Shown here in pieces: positions 33,711 to 42,155 of a stretch of 64,000 nt of DNA. Within the stretch, counting starts at the first letter, position 1. Every line of letters begins with the position of its first letter. Where the stretch lies: positions 105,946 through 169,945 of the forward strand of contig JANQFR010000079.1 of NCBI GenBank assembly GCA_028277745.1, given 5' to 3'. Under the pieces are notes generated by a model. That model did no database searches. It saw only the letters and a program-made list of their open reading frames with translations, and had not been told where the DNA came from. This DNA is from Phycisphaeraceae bacterium. Lineage in GTDB: Bacteria > Planctomycetota > Phycisphaerae > Phycisphaerales > Phycisphaeraceae. The position numbers were made by a program, and so were the translations under genes.

Positions 33711-34793
33711 ATGACACGCGAAACCAAAGTCGGCCTGCTCATCGGACTCGGCGTGATCCTGCTGATCGGGATCATCATCAGCGACTCGCTGTCGATCGCC
33801 AACCAGCAGGAGGGCGCCGACCTCGCCGGGTTCGGCCCCCGGGCCCAGGACTCGGTCGACCCGGACGCCAACCCCCGCCCCGCCGCGGCGCCGGCGCACC
33901 GCGTCGGGCCCGCGGCTCCCCCGCCGTCGGAGATCCCCACGATCGCCACGCCCGAGGAGCTCGACGCCGAGCCGGCCGCGCCCGAGCCGATCCGCGAGCC
34001 GCCGCCGATCATGCCCCTGCAGACCGCCCTCGCGGTGGACCACGAGCCCGCGCACCGGCCGATCGGCTTCCCGCTCGGCCAGCCGGCGGCCCAAGCCCCC
34101 CAGGACCCCCGGGACCCCGAGCCCCAGGCCGATCCGGCCCCCCTTGAACCGCCCGCCCGGCTGACCCCGCCCCCAATCCGCACGACCGCCGGCCCGACCT
34201 ACCACATGGTGCAGCCCGGCCAGACCCTCTTCGAGATCGCCGAGGAGTACTACGGCGACGGCGAGCTGTGGCGCCACATCGCCGCCAACAACCCCGGCCG
34301 CGTCCGATCCAACGGCCACGTGAACCAGCACGTGCGCCTGCTCATCCCGCAACGCCCCGACGCTCCCGCCGTCTCCGCCGGCAGCCCCGCCGAGCCCCGA
34401 CGCACGGTCCAGACCTCCCGCGTGACCGTCAACGCCGGCGACACCCTCTCGGCCATCGCCCGGCGCCATCTCGGCGACGCGTCACGCTGGGACGAGCTGC
34501 TCGACGCCAACCGCGACCAGCTCGACCGGCCCGAGGACCTGCGCTCGGGCATGACCCTCCGGCTGCCCTCCGGCGAGTCCTTCACCGTCCCCAGCGTCCG
34601 CCCCGAGCGCGCCCCGGCCCGGGCCGCGCGGACCTACACCGTGCGAGCCGGCGAAAGCCTCTACGCCATCGCGGAACGCACCCTCGGCGACGGCGAGCGC
34701 TGGAGAGATATCCAAGCCGCCAACCGCGACACCGTGCCCGACCCCGACGACGTCCAGGCGGGCCAGGTGCTCAAGATCCCCAGCCGGGACTGA
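33711..34793 (+). CDS. Membrane-anchored protein with three LysM domains
   Basis: A 360-residue protein. The N-terminal membrane helix (VGLLIGLGVILLIGIIISD) is followed by a Pro/Ala/Glu-rich linker of about 130 residues. Three LysM domains start near residues 164 (YHMVQPGQTLFEIAEEYYGD), 236 (RVTVNAGDTLSAIARRHLGD) and 307 (YTVRAGESLYAIAERTLGDG). LysM domains bind N-acetylglucosamine polymers such as peptidoglycan. The Met at 33711 is chosen over 33663 because it precedes the anchor directly. Its place between rsmH and ftsI suggests a role in cell-wall growth. Confidence 0.88.
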   Translation: MTRETKVGLLIGLGVILLIGIIISDSLSIANQQEGADLAGFGPRAQDSVDPDANPRPAAAPAHRVGPAAPPPSEIPTIATPEELDAEPAAPEPIREPPPIMPLQTALAVDHEPAHRPIGFPLGQPAAQAPQDPRDPEPQADPAPLEPPARLTPPPIRTTAGPTYHMVQPGQTLFEIAEEYYGDGELWRHIAANNPGRVRSNGHVNQHVRLLIPQRPDAPAVSAGSPAEPRRTVQTSRVTVNAGDTLSAIARRHLGDASRWDELLDANRDQLDRPEDLRSGMTLRLPSGESFTVPSVRPERAPARAARTYTVRAGESLYAIAERTLGDGERWRDIQAANRDTVPDPDDVQAGQVLKIPSRD

Positions 34794-34846
34794 GCGCCGC
34801 CGCAGGCCGCCGCCGCCTCCCTCGTTCCCGCGGAGACCGCTGTGTG

Positions 34847-35131
34847 ATGTTCTCCAAGCTCGTGGTCATCCTGGTCGCCGCGGTTGCGATCGGCGCCGCC
34901 CAGCTCGACCTCCGCCACCAGCGGCTTGAGGCGATGCACGACATGGCCCAGCTTCATGTCGGCATGGACGCCGCCCGCCGGCAGATGTGGGACCTGCAGG
35001 TCCGCATCGCGTCGCACACCCAGCCCGACACCTTGCGCGAAGCGATCGCCCGGGCCCGGCTCGACCTGCAGCCGATCGACCCCACGCCCGTGCCCAGCCC
35101 GCCCGCGGTGGCCCATCGGGATTCACGATGA
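34847..35131 (+). CDS. FtsL-like division protein
   Basis: A 94-residue bitopic protein: a short cytoplasmic start, one membrane helix (LVVILVAAVAIGAAQLDL) and a helical extracytoplasmic part with heptad-like spacing (RLEAMHDMAQLHVGMDAARR, QMWDLQVRIASHTQ), as in FtsL/DivIC. Sequence similarity is too low for a firm name, but the position directly upstream of ftsI is where ftsL sits. Its stop overlaps the ftsI start (ATGA), so the two are coupled. Confidence 0.7.
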   Translation: MFSKLVVILVAAVAIGAAQLDLRHQRLEAMHDMAQLHVGMDAARRQMWDLQVRIASHTQPDTLREAIARARLDLQPIDPTPVPSPPAVAHRDSR

Positions 35132-36870
35132 CGCGCCTGCCCCTCCCCGCCCTGCGCGACCGGCTCCGTGACCCGGATGAATCGCTCAATAGGCGCCCGG
35201 TCTGGGTCGCGCGGATCGCGTTCGCCGCCCTGACCCTGCTGATGCTCGGCCTGCTGGGACGCGTCGTTCAGCTCCAGGTGTGGCCCGATGCGCAGGTCGC
35301 CGCCCTGACCGACACCCAGACCTCCAGGATGGCGTTGATGGGCCGGCCCGGCGCCATCCTCGACCGGCGCAACCGCCCGCTCGCGGTCACCCGGGTCGCC
35401 CGGCGGCTGTTCATCGACCCGCAGCTCATCATCGACCGCAACACCTTCTCCGAACGGGTGGGCTACTCGCTGGACTACGACCCGGTCATGATCGAAAAGA
35501 CCCTCGCGGCGCGCGACCATTCGCGCTACATCGTGATCGACGCCCGCCTGTCGGACGAGCGCGTCGACCGGCTCGCCGAGGTCGACCTGCCGGGCCTGGC
35601 CACCGAGCCGGTGCTGGTGCGCGACTACCCGCAGGGCGCGCTGGCGGGCCAGCTGGTCGGATTCGTCGGCGTCGACGGGCACGGGCTCGACGGGCTCGAG
35701 CTTGCCCTCAACTCCCGCCTCGCCGCTGCGCCCGGCGCGCTGCGCTACCTGCGCGACCACCGGCGCAACCCCCTCTGGGTCGACGCCCACGGCTACACGC
35801 CGCACACCGACGGGTACAAGGTCCGGCTGTCGATCGACCTGACCCTGCAGGCTATGGCCGAGCAGCGGCTGGCCGCCGCGGTCGAGCAATACAACGCCGA
35901 GGCCGGCCAGATGATCATCATGGACCCGACCACCGGCGAAGTGCTCGCCATGGCCAACACGCCCACCTTCGACCCCAACCGCTTCCAGGACGCCGACCCG
36001 CAGTTCCGCCGCAACCGCTGCGTCACCGACGCGTTCGAGCCCGGGTCGATCTTCAAGCCCCTGGTCTGGGCCGCGCTGACCGACCTGGGCCTCGCCCGGC
36101 CGACCGAGAAGATCGACTGCACCGACGCCGGGTACTGGCGGACCCCCTACCGCCGCACGCTCCGTGACGCTCGCGGCATCGGGACCGTCGACTGGGACAC
36201 CGTCCTGATCAAGTCCTCCAACATCGGCATGGCCAAGGTCGCCCACCGCACGAGCCTGGCCAACCTCCACCGCGTCGTCCGCGCCTATGGCTTCGGGCAG
36301 ACCACAGGCTCGCAGCTGCCCGGGGAAATCGATGGCCTCGTCCAGCCCCTGCGGGCATGGACCCAGTACTCCCAGTCGTCCATCCCGATGGGGCAGGAAA
36401 TCGCGGTCACGGCCCTGCAGATCACCCGGGCGTTCTGCGTGCTGGCGAACGACGGCCTGCTGGTGACGCCCACGATCGAATACGTCGACCGCTCCGACCC
36501 CCACCTCGCGCTGATCCAGGAGCGCGTGATCTCCTCCGCCACCGCCGCCCACACCCGGGCCGTGCTCCGCCGCGTGGTCACCGAGGGCACGGGGCGCAAG
36601 GCCAACTCCGACCGGTACGCCCTGTTCGGCAAGAGCGGCACCGCGCAGCTGCCCGATTTTGAGAACGGCGGCTACCACCAGGACCGCTACGTCTCCTCCT
36701 TCATCGCCGGCGCCCCGCTGGACGCCCCGCGGCTGGTGACGCTCTGCGTCCTGCACGACCCGGACCGGTCGATCGGCCATTACGGCGGGACCGTCGCCGC
36801 CCCGGCGGTGCGCGACGTGATGGAGCAGGCCCTGGCGTATCTCGGGATCCCGCCGAGCGGGGACGAATGA
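35128..36870 (+). CDS. ftsI: Peptidoglycan transpeptidase FtsI (class B penicillin-binding protein)
   Basis: A 580-residue class B PBP with one N-terminal membrane helix (IAFAALTLLMLGLLGRVVQL). The dimerisation domain includes GRPGAILDRRNRPLAVTR. Active-site motifs are all present: S307-x-x-K310 in FEPGSIFKPL, the SxN motif at S363-N365 in KSSNIG, and KSGT starting at Lys502. It cross-links septal peptidoglycan. The ATG at 35128 overlaps the FtsL-like stop. The cluster stops here; murE, mraY, ftsW, ftsQ and ftsZ do not follow, and gcvT does. Confidence 0.93.
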   Translation: MTRLPLPALRDRLRDPDESLNRRPVWVARIAFAALTLLMLGLLGRVVQLQVWPDAQVAALTDTQTSRMALMGRPGAILDRRNRPLAVTRVARRLFIDPQLIIDRNTFSERVGYSLDYDPVMIEKTLAARDHSRYIVIDARLSDERVDRLAEVDLPGLATEPVLVRDYPQGALAGQLVGFVGVDGHGLDGLELALNSRLAAAPGALRYLRDHRRNPLWVDAHGYTPHTDGYKVRLSIDLTLQAMAEQRLAAAVEQYNAEAGQMIIMDPTTGEVLAMANTPTFDPNRFQDADPQFRRNRCVTDAFEPGSIFKPLVWAALTDLGLARPTEKIDCTDAGYWRTPYRRTLRDARGIGTVDWDTVLIKSSNIGMAKVAHRTSLANLHRVVRAYGFGQTTGSQLPGEIDGLVQPLRAWTQYSQSSIPMGQEIAVTALQITRAFCVLANDGLLVTPTIEYVDRSDPHLALIQERVISSATAAHTRAVLRRVVTEGTGRKANSDRYALFGKSGTAQLPDFENGGYHQDRYVSSFIAGAPLDAPRLVTLCVLHDPDRSIGHYGGTVAAPAVRDVMEQALAYLGIPPSGDE

Positions 36871-36999
36871 GAAGTCGGGAGCCAGGGGGTTGCAATCCCC
36901 GGGCTTCGGCAAATCTGAGGGGAACGACCCAATCAGATTGCAATCCAAGGGCTTTCCAGTAGCCTACGGCTCTTTTCGTCCCTACCCGAGGCCGCATCT

Positions 37000-38112
37000 T
37001 TGAAACGCACCCCGTTCTACCAGTACGCCGCCGATCATGGCGCCAAGTTCGTGGACTTCGCCGGCTGGGAGATGCCGATCTCCTACGGCTCGATCCTGGA
37101 GGAACACGCCCAGACCCGCGACTCCGGCTCGCTCTTCGACGTCTCACACATGGGACGGATCAAGTTCACCGGCCGCCACGCCCGCAAGTTCCTCGAACAC
37201 GTCCTCACGCGGCGCGTCTCCGATATGAAGGAGAACACCTGCCGCTACGCGCTGGTCTGCAACGAACGCGGCGGGGTCAAGGACGACGTGCTCGTCTACC
37301 GCTTCGATGACTACTGGCAGCTCGTCGTGAATGCGTCCAACCGCGCCAAGCTGATGGACCACTTCGCCGCGGTCAAGGGCGATTACGTGGTCAAGATCGA
37401 CGACCAGACCGAATCGACCGCGATGCTCGCGATCCAGGGGCCGAAGGTGATGGAGGTGGTCGGCAAGTTCTCCAAGGAGATCCCGACGCTCAAGCGTTAC
37501 GCCTTCTGCGTCAAGAACCTGTTGATCCTCAAGCTGATCGTCAGCCGGACGGGCTATACGGGCGAAGACGGGATCGAGATCATGCTCGGCGCGGGGATGG
37601 CGAACATGGCGATGAAGCTGCTGCTGAAAGACGCGGGCTCGGAGAAGGCGACGATCAAGCCGGCGGGCCTCGGGGCGCGCGACACGCTGCGCCTGGAGGC
37701 GGGCATGCCGCTCTACGGCCACGAGCTGGACGAAGACACCGACCCGCTGGCGGCGGGGCTGGGGTTCGCGGTGTCGTTGGACAAGGACGAGCACCCCAAC
37801 ACCCCGGGCTTCATCGGGCAGGAGGCGTTGAAGGCCATCAAGGCCGCGGGGCCGAGTAAAAAGCTGATCGGGCTGACGTTTGAAGGCAAGCGCTCGCCCC
37901 GGCAGGGGATGGAGGTGTTCGACGGCGAGCAGCAGGTCGGCGTGGTGACGTCGGGCTGCCTGTCGGCGACGCTGGGCCACCCGATCGCGATGGCGTATGT
38001 GGCCCCGGAGGCGGCGGGCCAGGCGACCCTGGCGATCGACTTGGGGGGATCGCGGGTCGAGGGCGCGGTGACGCCGCTGCCGTTTTACAAACGTGAAAAG
38101 GCGAACGGATAG
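37000..38112 (+). CDS. gcvT: Glycine cleavage system T protein (aminomethyltransferase)
   Basis: A 370-residue folate-dependent aminomethyltransferase. Blocks include AADHGAKFVDFAGWEMPISY, GSLFDVSHMGRIKFTGRHAR, RTGYTGEDGIEIML and GARDTLRLEAGMPLYGHELD, which hold the folate-binding residues. The start is TTG at 37000. The other glycine cleavage genes (gcvH, gcvP) do not follow in this window. It lies 129 bp after ftsI and is probably a separate unit. Confidence 0.95.
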   Translation: MKRTPFYQYAADHGAKFVDFAGWEMPISYGSILEEHAQTRDSGSLFDVSHMGRIKFTGRHARKFLEHVLTRRVSDMKENTCRYALVCNERGGVKDDVLVYRFDDYWQLVVNASNRAKLMDHFAAVKGDYVVKIDDQTESTAMLAIQGPKVMEVVGKFSKEIPTLKRYAFCVKNLLILKLIVSRTGYTGEDGIEIMLGAGMANMAMKLLLKDAGSEKATIKPAGLGARDTLRLEAGMPLYGHELDEDTDPLAAGLGFAVSLDKDEHPNTPGFIGQEALKAIKAAGPSKKLIGLTFEGKRSPRQGMEVFDGEQQVGVVTSGCLSATLGHPIAMAYVAPEAAGQATLAIDLGGSRVEGAVTPLPFYKREKANG

Positions 38113-38191
38113 GGGCGGAGCGTGGGGTGAGCCCCGCGCTTAAACGGATGTGTGCGTACTGGCCCGTTGCGGATACGATCGCCCGGAACCT

Positions 38192-40006
38192 ATGTCCACG
38201 TTGCTTGCCATCACGAACGGCGACCCCGCGGCGGCCCTGATCGGGTGGGCCGGCCGGTTCGCCGCGTCGCGGGAAGAGGCCCTGGTCGTCCTCTGGGTGA
38301 ACCGCGAGCCGGATCGGGCGCTGGGGCATGGCCACGAGAGCGTCACCCTCCGGGACAGCGACCCGGCCGGGGCCATCCTGGCGGAGACGGAGCGGCGGCG
38401 GGCGGGGCTGCTGATCGTCAATGCGGGCGACACGACCCTCGTGCTGGACGAACGCACGCCGTTGTGTGAGGGGCTGCTGAAACAGGCGACGTGCGAGGTG
38501 ATGGTGATCGACCCGGGGCGGACCGACGGGTCGCGGTGCAAGCGGATCCTGGTCCCGATGGGGATGCCCCTGTCGTCGGAGGCGGTGAGGTCGGCCGAGC
38601 GCCTGGTGGAGGAAGACGGGCGGATCACGCCGCTGCTGGTGGGCGGAGAGTTGGGGGAAGACGCGCGAAAAATCGCCCAGCACGAGTTGGATTACGAGCT
38701 GGCCGAAGCGGGGATCCAGGCGTCGGGGTCGATCCGGGCGACGGTGGTGCTGGCGGATCGGTATGAAGAAGGCGTGATGCAGCGGGCGGATGAGTACGAC
38801 CTGATCCTCGCCGGCTCATCGACGATGCTGCGTCTGCGTCAGCTCCAGCCGTATCTGCATCAGCCCCGCGAATCGCCGATCGCGGGGGCGATCGTCCGCC
38901 CGGCCCGGTCGGAGCGGGAGACGCCGTGGGGCGGCCTGACCGGCCGTTTCAAACGGTGGTGGCCGCAACTGGAATCGACGGACCGGATGGACCTGTTCAG
39001 CCGGCTGCAATCCGGCTCGCGGTGGACGGCGGACTTCGCGCTGATGATGGCGTTGTCGGCGGCGCTGGCGACGCTGGGGCTGCTGCAGGGCTCGACCGCG
39101 GTGGTGATCGGGGCGATGGTGGTGGCGCCGCTGATGACGCCGCTGATCGGGGCGGGCCTGGCGATGGTGCAGGGGAACCTCCGTCTGTTTCGGCATTCGG
39201 TGCGGACCACACTGTTCGGGCTGGGGTTGGGGCTGGCGGTGTCGGTGGGGCTGACCGAGGTCACGCCGATGGAGGAGCTGTCGCTGGAGGTGTTGATGCG
39301 GGGCCAGCCGACGCTGCTGGACCTGGGGGTGGCGTTTCTGTCGGGGGCGGCGGCGGCGTACGCGATGGCGCGGCCGAACGTGCTGGCGGCGCTGGGGGGG
39401 GTGGCGACCGCCGCGGCGCTGGTGCCCCCGCTGGCGTCGGCGGGCATCGCGCTGGCGACCGGCCACCCGATCGTCGCGCGGGGGGCGGCGATCCTGCTGA
39501 TCACCAACCTGGTCGCGATCATCCTCGGCGCGGCGGGGGTGTTCCGCCTGGTCGGCGTGCAGGGCGCCCGCGGCGGCGTGGGGCCGAGGCTCTGGGTGCG
39601 CCGGTCGGTGCTCGCGCTGATCCTGGTCTCGGTGCTGCTGGTCGCCCCGCTGGGCATGTGGACCGCGCAGATGTTGGCCGCGGGTCAGATCCGCCCGATG
39701 GCGTATCCGCTTTCGCCGACGGTCGGCCGGGCGATCCTGGCCCGGTTGAGCCGGGAAAAAGGGATCGACCTCCTGCTCGCCGGCCGATCCGGCGCCGACT
39801 GGGACGACACCGATGTGACCATCGTCCTGACCGCCAACCGGCCGGTCCCCCCGATGCTGATCACCGACCTGGAGCGGATCGTCGAACAGGTCCGCGGTTA
39901 TGATGTCAACGTCAAGGTTCGCGTCGTCAGCGAAGCCCCTTTCGCGTCGGCGTCCCCCCGCCCCGCCGACGGGTCGCAGACGCCCGCCAGCCGTCCTTCA
40001 GAATGA
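38192..40006 (+). CDS. DUF389 membrane protein with N-terminal universal-stress-like domain
   Basis: A 604-residue protein in three parts. The N-terminal 235 residues resemble two UspA-type alpha/beta domains (KRILVPMGMPLSSEAVRSAE is one of them). The middle part is a DUF389 membrane domain with six or seven helices and the motif STAVVIGAMVVAPLMTPLIG. The C-terminus is a small soluble domain. DUF389 proteins are membrane proteins of unknown transport role. The Met at 38192 is preferred over 38150. The lipoprotein gene downstream starts 11 bp after the stop. Confidence 0.85.
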   Translation: MSTLLAITNGDPAAALIGWAGRFAASREEALVVLWVNREPDRALGHGHESVTLRDSDPAGAILAETERRRAGLLIVNAGDTTLVLDERTPLCEGLLKQATCEVMVIDPGRTDGSRCKRILVPMGMPLSSEAVRSAERLVEEDGRITPLLVGGELGEDARKIAQHELDYELAEAGIQASGSIRATVVLADRYEEGVMQRADEYDLILAGSSTMLRLRQLQPYLHQPRESPIAGAIVRPARSERETPWGGLTGRFKRWWPQLESTDRMDLFSRLQSGSRWTADFALMMALSAALATLGLLQGSTAVVIGAMVVAPLMTPLIGAGLAMVQGNLRLFRHSVRTTLFGLGLGLAVSVGLTEVTPMEELSLEVLMRGQPTLLDLGVAFLSGAAAAYAMARPNVLAALGGVATAAALVPPLASAGIALATGHPIVARGAAILLITNLVAIILGAAGVFRLVGVQGARGGVGPRLWVRRSVLALILVSVLLVAPLGMWTAQMLAAGQIRPMAYPLSPTVGRAILARLSREKGIDLLLAGRSGADWDDTDVTIVLTANRPVPPMLITDLERIVEQVRGYDVNVKVRVVSEAPFASASPRPADGSQTPASRPSE

Positions 40007-40017
40007 GGAAACCACCC

Positions 40018-40782
40018 ATGATCCGGACGTGGATGATCGCGGCGTGCGTGGCCCTGAGCGGTTGCCAACCGGCCGCCCAACGGGACAGCCTTTACCAGGT
40101 ATCGCTGAACGACGCCCTGCTGGCCGGTGAGTACGACGGCGTCAAAACCATCGGCGACGTCAGGCGACACGGCGACCTGGGCCTCGGCACGTTCGACCGG
40201 CTCGACGGCGAGATGATCGTGCTTGACGGCGTGGTCTATCAGGCCAAGGCGGACGGGCGCGTCTTGGTCGCGCGGGACGACCAGACCACGCCTTTCGCCG
40301 CGGTGGCGTGGTTCAAACCCGAGTTTCGGGTATCGATCCGGCAGGCCGACACGATGGAATCGCTGGGCCGGCAGATCGACGCCGCCCTGCCCGGGGTCAA
40401 CTGGTTCTACGCGCTGCGCATCGACGGGACGTTCGATCGGATCACGATCCGCAGCATCCCGCCGCAGCGGCCGCCTTACCCGCCGGTGACGGAGTTGGCT
40501 GAGCAGTTTGTGGTGTGGGAGCTGCGCGACGTTGCGGGCACGCTCGTGGGGCTGCGCAGCCCGGCGTACAGCAAAGGAATCAACATGCCCGGCCACCACT
40601 GGCACTTCATCAGCGACGACCGCAGCGCGGGGGGACACGTCGAGGCGCTGCGGCTGAAGGACGTGGAGGTGCAGGTCGATCGGTTGACCCGATGGATCGT
40701 GGACCTGCCGGACGACGAGGGGTTCGCCCGGGTTAACCTCAGCGTCGACCGGTCGGCGGACCTGGAAAAGATCAAAAAATAG
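40018..40782 (+). CDS. budA: Alpha-acetolactate decarboxylase, predicted lipoprotein
   Basis: A 254-residue protein matching BudA/AlsD, which converts acetolactate to acetoin. DLGLGTFDRLDGEMIVLDG is the family signature. Zinc ligands fit His194 and His196 (GHHWHF) and His207 (GGHV), with the conserved DRS between them. The N-terminus MIRTWMIAACVALSGCQPAA is a lipoprotein signal with the lipobox LSGC. The ATG at 40018 has GAGG nine bases upstream. An acetolactate decarboxylase anchored to the outside is unusual in general, but secreted forms are known in some bacteria. Acetolactate synthase is not nearby. Confidence 0.9.
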   Translation: MIRTWMIAACVALSGCQPAAQRDSLYQVSLNDALLAGEYDGVKTIGDVRRHGDLGLGTFDRLDGEMIVLDGVVYQAKADGRVLVARDDQTTPFAAVAWFKPEFRVSIRQADTMESLGRQIDAALPGVNWFYALRIDGTFDRITIRSIPPQRPPYPPVTELAEQFVVWELRDVAGTLVGLRSPAYSKGINMPGHHWHFISDDRSAGGHVEALRLKDVEVQVDRLTRWIVDLPDDEGFARVNLSVDRSADLEKIKK

Positions 40783-40817
40783 CGACGCGCCCCCGGCCGG
40801 CCGGTATTATTTTTGGT

Positions 40818-42107
40818 ATGGCGGATAGCCGCAATCACGCCGCGTACCTGATCGCGCTGGGCTTGCTTGCAGGCATGGCGGCGGGCTGCTCCGACCAGTT
40901 GATCCCGACGCCGGTGGTGTATCACGACCGCCATATCGATCTCGACGTCCTGACCGACGACGACAAGCAGCGTACGACCGTCGACGTCTTCTACGTGACC
41001 GACCGGGTCGCCCAGGGGCCTATGGACGACCGCCGATACACGAACGGGCGCACCGATATGCTCAAGCTGGGCGAAGCGACCGTTCGGTTCGGGGACGACC
41101 GCCTCACGTGGGAACAGCTCAGCGAGGCGTCTCACGAGGCGAAGCGTTCTCGCTCGATCTCGATCCGGCTCGAAAACGCGCGGGAGCTGGGCGAGCTGGA
41201 CCCGGCCGACCCCGGCCAGGATCGGACGCGGCCCTTTGCCGACGCGGTCGAACAGGCGCTGCGGGGCTCACGCAACCGTGACGTGATCATCTACGTCCAC
41301 GGCTTCAAGGTCGACTTCGCCCACGCCTGCAAAGTGGCGGCCGAGCTGCACCACTTCCTGGCCCGGCAGGGGGCGATCATCGCGTACGCCTGGCCGTCGC
41401 GGCAGAGCCTGGCGCTGTACGGCGGGGACGTGAAACGCGCCAAGCAATCGGTCCCGCAGCTGGTCGCGTTGGTCGAGATGCTCGGCCGGGAGACGAGCGT
41501 CAACCGGATCCACCTGATCGCCTACAGCGCCGGCGCCCCGCTGGTGAGCAGCGCGCTCAAGCAGTTGCGCGAAGCCCACGCCGATCTGGACCCACCCCAG
41601 CTCGGCGAGAAGCTCAAGATCGGGCGGGTGGTTTTCGCCGCGTCCGACATCGACACCCGCCTGTTCGCCACCGAGGACCTGCCGGCCTATCACGACCTGC
41701 CCGACCACGTCCTGGTGACGCTCTCCAAGGGGGACAGCGCGTTAGGCCTCTCCCGGATGATGCACGCGGGCAGCTCGCGGCTGGGCTCGGCGGACATCGG
41801 CGAGCTCTCGGAAGAAGAGCTCGAGGTGCTGCGCACCTACGACAACCTCGACGCCATCGACGTGAACTACACCGACGGGCGGCGCAGCTACGTCGTCGGC
41901 GACGACCACGGCTACTGGTACCTCAACCCCCTGGTGTGCAGCGACATCCTCGCCTCGCTGCGGTTCGACGCCAAGCCCGAGCGTCGCGGCCTGAAGCGCA
42001 TCCCCGGCCGGCAGATCTACTACTTCCCCGTCGACTACCGGGAGCGGATCATCGCGGTGTTGACGCCGGCGTATGAGCGGATCAAGGCGCGGCAAGGCGC
42101 TGACTAA
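40818..42107 (+). CDS. DUF900 alpha/beta hydrolase, predicted lipoprotein
   Basis: A 429-residue protein. The N-terminus (LIALGLLAGMAAGCSDQLI) is a lipoprotein signal with the lipobox MAAGC. The hydrolase core has VDVFYVTDRV near the start, IIYVHGFKVDFAHACKVAAE, and the nucleophile motif AYSAG (Ser near residue 237). These match DUF900 esterase/lipase-like proteins. The substrate is unknown. The stop codon TAA is part of palindrome P4. It lies 35 bp after budA and is probably co-transcribed with it. Confidence 0.85.
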   Translation: MADSRNHAAYLIALGLLAGMAAGCSDQLIPTPVVYHDRHIDLDVLTDDDKQRTTVDVFYVTDRVAQGPMDDRRYTNGRTDMLKLGEATVRFGDDRLTWEQLSEASHEAKRSRSISIRLENARELGELDPADPGQDRTRPFADAVEQALRGSRNRDVIIYVHGFKVDFAHACKVAAELHHFLARQGAIIAYAWPSRQSLALYGGDVKRAKQSVPQLVALVEMLGRETSVNRIHLIAYSAGAPLVSSALKQLREAHADLDPPQLGEKLKIGRVVFAASDIDTRLFATEDLPAYHDLPDHVLVTLSKGDSALGLSRMMHAGSSRLGSADIGELSEEELEVLRTYDNLDAIDVNYTDGRRSYVVGDDHGYWYLNPLVCSDILASLRFDAKPERRGLKRIPGRQIYYFPVDYRERIIAVLTPAYERIKARQGAD

Positions 42108-42135
42108 GCCCCGCATGCGCATGCGGGGCTCCGGC
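42105..42135. repeat. Palindromic repeat P4
   Basis: The 24-bp palindrome AGCCCCGCATGCGCATGCGGGGCT (42107-42130) plus CCGGC. It lies between convergent genes and supplies the stop codon of the DUF900 gene. Confidence 0.85.
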
Positions 42136-42155
42136 CATAACGCGTATGACATTGA

